A DNA stretch of 8,411 nucleotides from Clostridia bacterium (GCA_009776385.1 WRFT01000071.1:1-8411), one strand, 5' to 3'. Positions 1 through 6,356 are shown, counted from the first letter of the stretch. A program made the numbers and translations. Notes: generated by a model from the sequence alone, not told the origin.

Positions 1-1
1 C

Positions 2-217
2 AACGCCGTCAATTTAATAACGGGCGCCGATTGCGTTTTGGAAAGTTTCAGCTTAAAAGCGGTTACGGAAGGGCAGGACGCGCTGGGCGAGGTAACGGCA
101 CGCGTCCGCTCCCGAGACGCCGTCATGCTGGGACGCGGCGTCTCCACCGATATCATTGAGGCGAGCTGTTACGCCTATGTCAACGCCGTCAACCGGCTTC
201 TTTTCAACGGACAATAA
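2..217 (+). CDS. leuA: 2-isopropylmalate synthase, C-terminal end (partial)
   Basis: Only the last 71 codons are in the window; the reading frame is open from base 2 and ends at TAA 215-217. The peptide carries the conserved end of the LeuA regulatory (dimer) domain: VTEGQDALGEVTARV followed by LGRGVSTDIIEASCYAYVNA. In LeuA this domain binds leucine for feedback inhibition. The enzyme condenses acetyl-CoA with 2-ketoisovalerate, the first committed step of leucine synthesis, in the cytosol. The related citramalate synthase (CimA) is less likely, because the GRG-S-TDIIEAS-AY-NA pattern is typical of LeuA. The gene is convergent with rny, with 11 bases between the stop codons and no clear terminator. 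Catalytic residues lie outside the window and cannot be checked. Confidence 0.88.
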   Translation, partial: NAVNLITGADCVLESFSLKAVTEGQDALGEVTARVRSRDAVMLGRGVSTDIIEASCYAYVNAVNRLLFNGQ

Positions 218-228
218 CACCCGAGTGC

Positions 229-1770
229 TTATTTGGCAAACTCCGTCGCGCGCGTTTCCCTGATAACATTCACACGGATCTGGCCCGGGTATTCCAGGTC
301 CTTTTCTATTTTCTTGGCAATTTCAATGGCCAGAACCCGGGTTCCCTCATCGGTTACGTCATCGGGCTTGACCATGATGCGTACTTCGCGGCCGGATTGT
401 ATGGCAAAACATTTTTCTACGCCGTTGAAAGTATTGGCAATTTCCTCGAGTTTCTCTAACCGCTTGATATAGTTTTCAATGCTTTCGCGCCGCGCGCCGG
501 GACGCGCCGCGGAGATGGCGTCCGCAGCCTGTACCAGCACCGCCTCAACGGTTTGCGGTTCGACATCATTATGATGCGCCAATATACAATGAATGACATC
601 CGTACTCTCACGGTGTTTCCGGCAAAGCTCTCCGCCCAGCTGCACATGCGTTCCTTCCGATTCGTGGTCGACCGCCTTGCCGATATCGTGCAGCAAGCCA
701 CCGCGTTTGGCCAAGGCGATATCCGCCCCCAGCTCCGCGGCCATCAGCCCCGCCAAATGACTGACCTCAATGGAATGCTTTAATACATTTTGTCCGTAGC
801 TGGTGCGGTATCGCAGGCGTCCCAGTATTTTAACGAGCTCGGGATGTACCGAATGCTGGTTCGTTTCAAAAACAGCCTGTTCACCCGCCTCGCGAATTTG
901 ATTGTCTACTTCCTTTTTAGCCTTTTCCACCATTTCCTCAATACGCGCCGGATGAATCCGGCCATCCATGATGAGCTTCTCCACGGCGATACGGGCTATC
1001 TCGCGGCGGACAGGGTCGAAGGCGGATACAATCACCGCTTCCGGTGTGTCGTCGATGATCAAATCAACGCCGGTCGCGGTTTCCAAAGAACGGATATTTC
1101 TGCCCTCACGGCCGATGATACGCCCCTTCATATCGTCATTGGGCAATGTGATCACCGATACGGTACTTTCCGCCACATGATCCGACGCGCATTTTTGTAT
1201 CGCCAGCGCAATGATGTTGCGGGCCTTTTTTTCTCCTTCTTCCTTGGCGTTGTACTCTATTTCGCGGACACTGGCCGCGGCGTCATGATACGCTTCCTTT
1301 TGAATTCTATCGATTAACGCTTGGCGCGCCTCATCCTGCGTTTGGCCCGCAATACGTTCCAGTTCTTGCAATTGACGGGAATGGAATTGAGCGGCTTCTT
1401 CGCGAAGCTTGGCAATTTCCTCCGTTTTTTTGTTCAACGATTCTTCCCTTGTCTCCAGGTTGTCGGACTTTCTATCCAGCGTCTCTTCTCTTTGCAGCAC
1501 GCGGCGTTCCGCCCGTTGAACCTCCTTGCGCCGTTCACTGATTTCCTTATCGTTCTCCGTCTTTTCGCGCAGTATTTCCTCCTTGGCCTCCAATATCCTC
1601 TCTTTTTTATACTCTTCCGCCTTGCGTACGGCGTCCTCATAAAGCGAGCGGGCACGATCCTCCGTGCGCCCTATTCTGGCTTCAGCGATGTTCTTTCGGT
1701 ACGCCATGCCGGAGAGAAACCCGGCGACAAGCGCCGCAACCGCAATGATAACTGACAGCCATATTTCCAT
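229..1770 (-). CDS. rny: Ribonuclease Y (membrane-anchored endoribonuclease)
   Basis: RNase Y starts mRNA decay by single-stranded endonucleolytic cleavage at the membrane and is a scaffold of the Gram-positive degradosome. From the ATG at 1768-1770 the protein has 513 residues. It has an N-terminal membrane helix (about 4-21), a long charged coiled coil (about 43-145), a KH RNA-binding domain with GRIIGREG at 216-223, and an HD domain with the catalytic HD pair at 361-362 (GGLLHDIGKAVDH), plus HHND near 399 and AADA near 416. It ends in IRETRATEFAK. Domain order and length match the family (the B. subtilis protein has about 520 residues). An in-frame ATG lies 21 bases upstream at 1789-1791, but the codons after it are the Shine-Dalgarno sequence AAGGAGGGG, so the downstream ATG with 7-base spacing is the better start. 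The gene sits alone behind a long structured leader containing terminator-like hairpins. Confidence 0.96.
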   Translation of the reverse strand: MEIWLSVIIAVAALVAGFLSGMAYRKNIAEARIGRTEDRARSLYEDAVRKAEEYKKERILEAKEEILREKTENDKEISERRKEVQRAERRVLQREETLDRKSDNLETREESLNKKTEEIAKLREEAAQFHSRQLQELERIAGQTQDEARQALIDRIQKEAYHDAAASVREIEYNAKEEGEKKARNIIALAIQKCASDHVAESTVSVITLPNDDMKGRIIGREGRNIRSLETATGVDLIIDDTPEAVIVSAFDPVRREIARIAVEKLIMDGRIHPARIEEMVEKAKKEVDNQIREAGEQAVFETNQHSVHPELVKILGRLRYRTSYGQNVLKHSIEVSHLAGLMAAELGADIALAKRGGLLHDIGKAVDHESEGTHVQLGGELCRKHRESTDVIHCILAHHNDVEPQTVEAVLVQAADAISAARPGARRESIENYIKRLEKLEEIANTFNGVEKCFAIQSGREVRIMVKPDDVTDEGTRVLAIEIAKKIEKDLEYPGQIRVNVIRETRATEFAK

Positions 1771-1777
1771 TCCATAA

Positions 1778-1786
1778 CCCCTCCTT
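1778..1786 (-). promoter_or_regulatory. Ribosome binding site of rny (decides the start)
   Basis: The minus strand reads AAGGAGGGG, 7 bases ahead of the ATG at 1768-1770. This near-perfect Shine-Dalgarno lies inside the codons that would follow the ATG at 1791, so the longer start would have to be read through its own RBS and has no RBS of its own. Confidence 0.8.
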
Positions 1787-1813
1787 TTCATTCATTTATT
1801 CGTTTATTTCAAT

Positions 1814-1846
1814 AAAAAACCGCCGGGAAATGAACCTCCCGCGCGG
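1814..1846 (-). terminator. Intrinsic terminator just upstream of rny
   Basis: Read on the minus strand, CCGCGCGGGA (1846-1837) pairs with TCCCGGCGG (1828-1820), 9 base pairs with one bulged G and an 8-base loop, directly followed by TTTTTT (1819-1814). It points towards rny, 43 bases before its start codon. No protein gene ends before it on this strand within the window, so it would end a leader or small RNA, or act as an attenuator. Confidence 0.65.
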
Positions 1847-1983
1847 CAGACGCATGCTTTTCAAATGGATAGGGTTCCGGATTTCTCATAACCTTAAACG
1901 GCTTATTGACATACTAATCCGCTTTAGGCCTACCCCCGCCCTCACCGGTAACGGCTTGGAAACGAAGCACAACAGCGCACAAC

Positions 1984-1999
1984 CCCGGCCGAAGCCGGG
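1984..1999 (-). other. UUCG-capped hairpin in the rny leader
   Basis: On the minus strand the sequence is CCCGGC-TTCG-GCCGGG, a perfect 6-bp stem closed by C(UUCG)G, one of the most stable RNA tetraloops. No T-run follows, so it is not a terminator. It supports a folded RNA on this strand. Confidence 0.55.
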
Positions 2000-2008
2000 T
2001 ACACCCAT

Positions 2009-2038
2009 AAAAACTGCCGAATCATAACCTTGCGGCAG
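2009..2038 (-). terminator. Terminator-like hairpin early in the rny leader
   Basis: On the minus strand CTGCCG (2038-2033) pairs with CGGCAG (2019-2014), with an additional AA/TT pairing possible inside, and is followed at once by TTTTT (2013-2009). It lies about 70-100 nt downstream of the predicted start site, where an early attenuator or the 3' end of a small RNA would sit. The 6-bp stem and 13-base loop are weaker than in the terminator at 1814-1846. Confidence 0.45.
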
Positions 2039-2081
2039 ATGATGAAATCCAGACGGTAAATCTATCGAAAAACAGCGCTAC

Positions 2082-2102
2082 GGCGGCATACAACACGCCG
2101 CC
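2082..2102 (-). other. GC-rich hairpin at the 5' end of the rny leader
   Basis: On the minus strand GGCGGC (2102-2097) pairs with GCCGCC (2087-2082) around a 9-base loop, starting within about 10 nt of the predicted transcript start. A 5'-end stem of this type can protect an RNA from decay. A run of five T follows only about 9 bases later, so I do not call it a terminator. Confidence 0.4.
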
Positions 2103-2116
2103 CGCCGGTCACGCGT

Positions 2117-2145
2117 ATTCTATCAACAGAGCCCCGGCTTGTCAA
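2117..2145 (-). promoter_or_regulatory. Strong sigma-A-type promoter driving the rny leader
   Basis: The minus strand has TTGACA (2145-2140), a 17-base spacer and TAGAAT (2122-2117). The -35 is perfect, the -10 matches 5 of 6 and the spacing is ideal. Transcription should start near 2110 and run towards rny. It is the only good promoter I see upstream of rny, and no convincing one lies between the last terminator-like hairpin and the gene. Confidence 0.7.
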
Positions 2146-2176
2146 TACCACGCGCGGCGAAGCGATACCACTAGGT

Positions 2177-2205
2177 TTGTCCCGTTACGCAAGCCTGCTG
2201 ATAAG
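2177..2205 (+). promoter_or_regulatory. Weak possible promoter ahead of the TPR-like gene
   Basis: TTGTCC (2177-2182), a 17-base spacer and GATAAG (2200-2205) match consensus at 4 of 6 positions each. It is the best + strand candidate I could find in 2150-2390, but this quality arises often by chance. Apart from it and the hairpin at 2300-2340, I see nothing definite in 2146-2398. Confidence 0.2.
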
Positions 2206-2299
2206 CCCGCTGACGGCCCCGATCCGCCTTTTTTGAATCATACCGTAAAACCTTAAATAAGGGGAGGTTTGCGATAGTTTCAGAAGTTATGCTATTAGC

Positions 2300-2340
2300 G
2301 GGACGGACTGTATGGTGTTGTTTCTCACCATTCCCGTCCC
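2300..2340. repeat. 41-base imperfect inverted repeat (long hairpin)
   Basis: GGGACGG (2300-2306) pairs with CCGTCCC (2334-2340), and inside it ATGGTG (2312-2317) pairs with CACCAT (2326-2331), giving 13 base pairs with a small internal loop and an 8-base loop. No T-run follows on the + strand (CCGATACGATGG) or on the - strand, so it is not a standard terminator. It lies at the left border of the degraded-looking TPR block. It could be an operator, an RNA structure or a remnant of a mobile-element end. Confidence 0.5.
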
Positions 2341-2398
2341 CGATACGATGGCCTTTCGAAAAAAACAAGGTCATAGTCACATATTAGGAGTGAATCTT

Positions 2399-3328
2399 TT
2401 GGCCTATGCACAGATGAGTAACAAGCCGGCAGCGCGGGCGGATTATAAGAAGTGCCTTGGGTTTGACCCTGAGGATAAAAAAATGCTTGAATCACTGAAA
2501 ACCTTGCACCATGATGACCTTTACGATAACGAGTTTCATTCCGCGCCTCCGCACGCCCGCGAGCTCTACGACGCTGCCGAAAAAATACTGGGAGGTGATG
2601 CACCCGGGAAATATGCATTAACACGCGCCATTGTACTGCTTAATCAAGCGATACAGGCGGCAGGCGGCAGATTCCCCCGAGCGCGTTACCTGAAAGCGCA
2701 GACGTATTATGATATGGACGATTTAGACAACTGCGTCCGTGAACTAAAAGCCGCTATGGCTGAAAGCCGCAACGAGTTTCAGGCGCAGCAGCTGCTTGCC
2801 GTGCTCAGCGTCATCAACTGCCCCAAGCAGCCGCCCGGGTTAAAGAAGGGCATGACGGGGCCGCTCATTGCCAATACGGAGGATTTTTACACCGGCTACG
2901 GGCAGGCATTGAGTATTGGCTGTCCACAGAGCAGGGCATTTGAGCCATTCCGTGCTTCTGTGGGTGAAAAGCTTAGTGAGGTTGACAAACTGTTGGTTAT
3001 TTTTAAGCGACTGTCTGACCATGGTTTACGTGATTTTAATTATTATCTGTTTTCAGCCGGGTTATTGGATGTACAGCAGGAATTGCAGGTGCTGGATAAT
3101 CATCTTCAACCATATGGCGGGGTTCCCTATCCGCTTGATAGAATACCTCGGGCCATTCTGGCTGTACCCGATGACAAAGTATATTATATGTCCGCAAACA
3201 TAAAAGAAGAAATAAATCAATTGGCAAACCGTTACAGGCGGATTGGTCAAATTGTCAAGCAATACATTATCAAAGGTTTTAAAACAAATAGTAATGATTG
3301 GTCAGGAGGCGCTATATGTCAGCAATAG
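2399..3328 (+). CDS. TPR-like protein of unknown function, probably 5'-truncated
   Basis: The open frame begins at an ATG at 2312, but the best start is TTG at 2399, 8 bases after AGGAG (2386-2390), giving 310 residues. The N-terminus shows one tetratricopeptide-type helix pair (AYAQ...AARADYKKCLGFDPED). A second TPR-like stretch follows at about residues 70-125 (ALTRAIVLLNQAIQAAGG, RARYLKAQTYYDMDDLDN, ELKAAMAESRNEFQAQQ). TPRs bind partner proteins. The rest (about 140-310) is a domain I do not recognise; no signal peptide, membrane helix or catalytic motif is visible. The first TPR helix seems to begin upstream of the TTG (ILGVNLLAYAQ), so the gene may have lost its 5' part. Its 3' half is AT-rich (about 28-37% GC per line of 60 at 3001-3060 and 3181-3300) against about 57% at 3901-3960 in the next gene. 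Its stop overlaps the next small ORF. Confidence 0.6.
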   Translation: MAYAQMSNKPAARADYKKCLGFDPEDKKMLESLKTLHHDDLYDNEFHSAPPHARELYDAAEKILGGDAPGKYALTRAIVLLNQAIQAAGGRFPRARYLKAQTYYDMDDLDNCVRELKAAMAESRNEFQAQQLLAVLSVINCPKQPPGLKKGMTGPLIANTEDFYTGYGQALSIGCPQSRAFEPFRASVGEKLSEVDKLLVIFKRLSDHGLRDFNYYLFSAGLLDVQQELQVLDNHLQPYGGVPYPLDRIPRAILAVPDDKVYYMSANIKEEINQLANRYRRIGQIVKQYIIKGFKTNSNDWSGGAICQQ

Positions 3329-3576
3329 TATTTGGAATCATTTTTATCGCCGCGGTTATCTCTTTTCCCACATTTACAAATACAACGGATGCCCCTCCTT
3401 ATTTTCATCATGCCCGCAATAGGGTACAATGCAGCCGGGGTATTTTACCAAAATACTTGACTCACCCGAAACGAAAGGATAAGCGCCGTGCATTACGCGG
3501 ATTACAAGACGATCCTATCCGCAACAAACGGGATGAATGTGTACCGGGGCTGTACACACGGCTGCATCTATTGTGA
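3316..3576 (+). pseudogene. Short membrane-segment ORF, probably 3'-truncated gene
   Basis: The ATG at 3316 has a strong RBS (AGGAGG, 3304-3309) and overlaps the 3' end of the TPR-like gene by 13 bases, a translational-coupling arrangement. The first 20 residues, MSAIVFGIIFIAAVISFPTF, form a clear membrane helix. After about residue 25 the peptide turns into unstructured, basic, low-quality sequence, and its last ~30 codons (to TGA 3574-3576) are simply another frame of the radical SAM gene. I infer a real small membrane-protein gene that lost its 3' part by a rearrangement near 3375-3400, just where base composition rises and the next promoter starts. It may still be translated as an 86-residue peptide. 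Confidence 0.4.
3402..3430 (+). promoter_or_regulatory. Likely promoter of the radical SAM gene
   Basis: TTTTCA (3402-3407), 17-base spacer, TACAAT (3425-3430). The -10 matches 5 of 6 and the -35 matches 4 of 6. Transcription would begin near 3437, about 50 bases before the GTG start at 3488. Confidence 0.4.
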
Positions 3577-4351
3577 CAGCCGCAGCCTGTGTTACAAAAT
3601 AGAACATGATTTTGAGGATATCAGGGTCAAGCGGAACGCCTCTTCCATACTGGACAGGCAGCTATCCCAAAAACGAAAGCGCTGCATGATAGGAACGGGC
3701 GCCATGTGCGACCCTTATATCCCCCTGGAAGAAGAACTGGGCGTGACCCGTTCCTGCCTGCAAGTCATTGCGCGCCATGGTTTCGGATTGGCCATTCAAA
3801 CCAAATCCGCCCGTATTTTGCGCGACGCGGGCCTATTAACGGAAATTCACAAAAAAGCCAGGTGCGTGGTGCAAACGACGCTGACCACCCATGACGAAGG
3901 GCTTTGCCGCATTCTTGAGCCGCATGTTTGCGTAACGGAAGAACGCGTGCGCATGCTGGAAGCGTTTCGGGATATGGGCATCCCCACCGTGGTATGGCTC
4001 AGCCCTATTCTACCCTTCATCAACGACACGCCGCAAAATCTTGAAGGGATACTGGACGGCTGTATCCGGGCCGGCGTACGCGGCATACTCTGTTTCGGGT
4101 TCGGAATGACGCTGCGGGAAGGCAACCGGGAGTATTTCTATCGCCAATTGGACGCGCATTTCCCGGGCATGAAGGAACGGTATATCCGGACGTTCGGAGC
4201 GCGTTATGAGGTAAAGAGCCCGCATGACGCGGCGCTGACGGCTCTCTTTAAACGGGTATGCGGCCAACACGGCATCCTGCACCGCCCGGATGATGTTTTC
4301 GCTTACCTGAGGGACCTCACGACGGGGGTAGAGCAGACATCGTTAATTTGA
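3488..4351 (+). CDS. Radical SAM protein, SPL (spore photoproduct lyase-like) family
   Basis: This is a 287-residue cytosolic protein with the radical SAM cluster motif CTHGCIYC at residues 22-29, which holds a [4Fe-4S] cluster that splits S-adenosylmethionine into a 5'-deoxyadenosyl radical. Other family marks are YRGC (19-22), GAMCDPYIPLE (71-81), QTKSARILRD (104-113), the EERVRMLEAFRDMGIPT helix (151-167) and WLSPILPFINDT (170-181). These fit the COG1533 group related to spore photoproduct lyase (SplB). Most members are shorter than true SplB and of unknown substrate, so DNA photoproduct repair should not be assumed. The start is GTG with AAAGGAT about 9 bases upstream. It is a single-gene unit with its own promoter and a possible branched terminator at 4368-4414. 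An extra cysteine, C74, is in the DPY motif. Confidence 0.88.
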   Translation: MHYADYKTILSATNGMNVYRGCTHGCIYCDSRSLCYKIEHDFEDIRVKRNASSILDRQLSQKRKRCMIGTGAMCDPYIPLEEELGVTRSCLQVIARHGFGLAIQTKSARILRDAGLLTEIHKKARCVVQTTLTTHDEGLCRILEPHVCVTEERVRMLEAFRDMGIPTVVWLSPILPFINDTPQNLEGILDGCIRAGVRGILCFGFGMTLREGNREYFYRQLDAHFPGMKERYIRTFGARYEVKSPHDAALTALFKRVCGQHGILHRPDDVFAYLRDLTTGVEQTSLI

Positions 4352-4367
4352 CAGTTCGGGCAGGCAT

Positions 4368-4414
4368 AAAAGCATATCAGCTTAAAGATATCCGCTTAGG
4401 CGGCACAGCTTTTT
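4368..4414 (+). terminator. Possible branched terminator after the radical SAM gene
   Basis: AAAAGC (4368-4373) can pair with GCTTTT (4408-4413), enclosing two stems: ATATC/GATAT (4374-4378 with 4387-4391) and CCGC-TTAG-GCGG (4392-4403). A run of five T (4410-4414) forms the 3' edge. It lies 17 bases after the stop codon. The individual stems are short, so this could be chance pairing in AT-rich sequence. Confidence 0.35.
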
Positions 4415-4429
4415 AAAGGCACGCCCCCC

Positions 4430-4459
4430 TTGTTATACGCTTCCCGCCTGGTGTACAAT
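4430..4459 (+). promoter_or_regulatory. Promoter of the permease-phosphoesterase operon
   Basis: TTGTTA (4430-4435), 18-base spacer, TACAAT (4454-4459). Transcription would begin near 4466, leaving a leader of about 28 bases before the TTG start at 4494. Confidence 0.55.
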
Positions 4460-4493
4460 CACTCGGGAAAATCAAGCGATAAGGAAGATTGTA

Positions 4494-5396
4494 TTGGAAA
4501 CATACGGGCATGTGGCGTCGCTCTTTTTACTGATGTTGGTGGGGTTCCTGTCCGCCAAGCGCCGATGGCTCGGGCAGGAAGCCCTGAAGGGAATGAACCA
4601 ATTTGTTATTCTCTTCGCGCTGCCCTCGCTGACGATTGTCAAACTGCAAGTACCGGCGGACGCGGCGCTTTTAAAAACGCTTTTTGAGGCGTTCCTGCTG
4701 TCAACTCTGGCCATGTGCGTGTGTTATGCCGTATCGCTTTTTTTGTTCCGCAAGCAGCCCGCGGCACGGCGCGCGGCGCTGACCAACTTGGCGGCATTCT
4801 CCAACAGCGGCTTCATGGGATACCCCATCATTGAGATGTGCCTGGGGGGCGACGCGCTGATATACGCTGTCATGTTTGTGGCGTCCTTTAATATACTGGC
4901 CTGGTCCATAGGCGTTTTATTATTCGCGGGCAAAGGGCGCGCCGTCGTGCGCGCGGCCTTCTTGAACACGGCGTTTCTCTCCGCTTGTTTGGGCATCGCG
5001 ATGCTCGCGTTTCATATCCGCATACCCGGTCCTATTGCCAATGTGATGAACATCCTGGGCGCGACGACCACGCCCTTATCCTTTACGGTAATCGGCGCGC
5101 GTCTGGCCGGGGTGAAGCTGAGGCATTTGCGTGACAGGGGCCTGCCGATTGTCTGTTTCCTGCGTTTAATTTTCTTTCCGCTGCTTTTTTTATGTGTCCT
5201 GCGGCTGCTGGGCACAGACCCGCGCGTTGCGGCCCCCTTGTTTTTATGCTACGCCATGCCCAGCGCCGCGGCGACCGCCATGCAAGCGGAAAAGTATCAT
5301 ACGGGCGCTGAACTGGCATCCGTCGGCGTATCGGTCACCACGGCGCTATCCATTTTATCCATTCCGTTGATGCTGTTGTTTATCATTCCTTCTTAA
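4494..5396 (+). CDS. AEC (auxin efflux carrier) family permease
   Basis: A 300-residue, very hydrophobic protein with about ten membrane segments, the usual length and fold for bacterial AEC transporters (Mem_trans). The N-terminal half has the pattern ALKGMNQFVILFALPSLT (about 30-47) and the family hallmark NSGFMGYPI at 104-112. The C-terminal half has MPSAAATAMQAEKY (255-268) and the helix ALSILSIPLMLLF (284-296). Bacterial members export or exchange organic acids such as malate, or amino-acid-like compounds; the substrate cannot be told here. The start is TTG, with AAGGAAG ending 6 bases upstream; no better in-frame ATG exists nearby. It is the first gene of an operon, 15 bases ahead of the metallophosphoesterase. 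Nothing suggests truncation. Confidence 0.9.
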   Translation: METYGHVASLFLLMLVGFLSAKRRWLGQEALKGMNQFVILFALPSLTIVKLQVPADAALLKTLFEAFLLSTLAMCVCYAVSLFLFRKQPAARRAALTNLAAFSNSGFMGYPIIEMCLGGDALIYAVMFVASFNILAWSIGVLLFAGKGRAVVRAAFLNTAFLSACLGIAMLAFHIRIPGPIANVMNILGATTTPLSFTVIGARLAGVKLRHLRDRGLPIVCFLRLIFFPLLFLCVLRLLGTDPRVAAPLFLCYAMPSAAATAMQAEKYHTGAELASVGVSVTTALSILSIPLMLLFIIPS

Positions 5397-5411
5397 CGCG
5401 GAGGTGTTTCT

Positions 5412-6281
5412 ATGAGCAGGGGCAAGCATTTTCAAAGAAAGAGGCACACGAAGCTCTTCGCCGTGCTGGTGCTTTTGGCGTTGCTGACAGCCTATCCGTT
5501 TTATGAGGCGTACCATCTGCGGCAGGAAGACATAACGCTGGAAATCGCGGACCTTCCGGCGGATTTAAACGGATTACGGATTGTTTTTATTTCTGACATC
5601 CACGCGGGCCCCTTCTTTTCCGCCCGTCGCGTATGGAATTTGGTACACCGCATCAATGCCCTGAACGCGGATATCATTTTGTTGGGCGGTGATTATGCCG
5701 AGGACACGGACGGCGCGGTCCGCTTTTTTCAAGAGGCGCCCGCGTTCAGCGCACGTCTTTTAACGGCGGGTGTCGTAGGCCATCATGACCGCATGGAGCG
5801 TAACGCGACCCTTAACCAATTGCAAAGCGCCATGGTAGCCGCCAACGTTGTACCGCTGGTAAATAATATGATTAACCTTCCTTTGGGCGAGGCGAAACTG
5901 ACGATAGCGGGCATTGATGATTATACCCTCGGCAGCCCGGATGTATCCGGCGTCGCCCGAAGGACGAAGGCGGAGGAGTTCGTTATTTTCCTTACGCATA
6001 ATCCGGGCGCGCTGCCGGAAGCGAACGCGGCGCTTAACCAAGACGGCCTGCCGCGATGGTATAATTTGGCGTTATGCGGCTACACACACGGCGGACAGGT
6101 TAATTTTTTCGGCAGGCCGCTCATCGAGGAGTTTCGCATGACGGAAAGCCGTTACCTATCCGGCTGGATAGAGGAAAACCGTGTGCCCATTTTAATTTCG
6201 AACGGCGTGGGCACATCCTACTTCCCTGTGCGTTTCGCGGCAAGGCCGATGATCCATTTGATAACACTCAAACGGAAGTAG
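5412..6281 (+). CDS. Membrane-anchored metallophosphoesterase with altered metal ligands
   Basis: A 289-residue calcineurin-like phosphoesterase of the YkuE/YaeI type: basic N-terminus, one membrane helix (about 15-31) and a catalytic domain facing outward or at the membrane surface. Motifs in order are SDIHAG (61-66), LGGDYAED (91-98), GVVGHHDRM (120-128), LTHNPG (194-199) and GYTHGGQVNFFGRP (223-236). The family normally reads GNHD and GHTHGGQ. Here Asn is replaced by His (H124) and the first His by Tyr (Y224), both metal-contacting positions. The other ligands (D62, H64, D94, H196, H226) remain, so the fold is intact but two-metal catalysis may be changed. Relatives act on UDP-diacylglucosamine or other phospho-lipids; the substrate here is unknown. 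CGGAGGTG stands 7 bases before the ATG. It is the last gene of the permease operon, followed by a strong terminator. Confidence 0.9.
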   Translation: MSRGKHFQRKRHTKLFAVLVLLALLTAYPFYEAYHLRQEDITLEIADLPADLNGLRIVFISDIHAGPFFSARRVWNLVHRINALNADIILLGGDYAEDTDGAVRFFQEAPAFSARLLTAGVVGHHDRMERNATLNQLQSAMVAANVVPLVNNMINLPLGEAKLTIAGIDDYTLGSPDVSGVARRTKAEEFVIFLTHNPGALPEANAALNQDGLPRWYNLALCGYTHGGQVNFFGRPLIEEFRMTESRYLSGWIEENRVPILISNGVGTSYFPVRFAARPMIHLITLKRK

Positions 6282-6307
6282 CCGGGGTTTACAGCGTAAA
6301 ATCCAAT

Positions 6308-6342
6308 AAAAAAACCGGGGCCGCTTGACGCCCCGGCTTTTT
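6308..6342. terminator. Bidirectional intrinsic terminator
   Basis: CCGGGGC (6315-6321) pairs perfectly with GCCCCGG (6330-6336) around an 8-base loop. Seven A precede it (6308-6314) and five T follow (6338-6342), so it can end both the + strand operon (stop at 6281) and the - strand coiled-coil gene (stop codon 6357-6359). Its stem resembles the terminator at 8037-8058 behind the paralogous gene. Confidence 0.88.
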
Positions 6343-6356
6343 ATCAGGCCTGCTTT

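Larger units (their letters stand above)
1771..2110 (-). promoter_or_regulatory. Long structured 5' leader of rny (candidate attenuator or ncRNA)
   Basis: The strong minus-strand promoter at 2117-2145 predicts a transcript starting near 2110, giving about 340 nt before the rny start. No convincing protein is encoded here. The leader holds, in order of transcription, a GC-rich hairpin at the 5' end (2082-2102), a terminator-like hairpin (2009-2038), a UUCG-capped hairpin (1984-1999) and a second terminator-like hairpin (1814-1846) just before the rny RBS. Either the RNA is a regulatory leader that must be read through to express rny, or it is a separate small RNA of about 100 or 300 nt. I do not recognise a known riboswitch, 6S RNA, SRP RNA, tmRNA or RNase P RNA in it. 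Confidence 0.5.

Noticed and set aside
790..1755. Long + strand open frames (175 and 144 residues) opposite rny
   Set aside because: They are antisense to the highly conserved RNase Y sequence, have no clear RBS and show no recognisable domain; they are shadows of its codon bias.
1906..1934. TTGACA on the + strand at 1906-1911 as a promoter
   Set aside because: There is no acceptable -10 at 16-18 bases and no + strand gene within 400 bases.
1886..2008. 40-residue minus-strand ORF inside the rny leader
   Set aside because: The ATG has no Shine-Dalgarno sequence, and the ORF overlaps the UUCG hairpin and reads as random sequence. A leader peptide remains possible but is not supported.
2289..2387. 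32-residue + strand ORF ending at TAG just before the TPR-gene RBS
   Set aside because: The ATG lacks a properly placed RBS, the sequence runs through the long hairpin, and it shows no TPR pattern, so it is not a frameshifted 5' part of the TPR gene.
3488..4351. Calling the radical SAM gene splB (spore photoproduct lyase)
   Set aside because: The protein is shorter than SplB, and I see no specific SplB C-terminal features; the family assignment is safe, the specific function is not.
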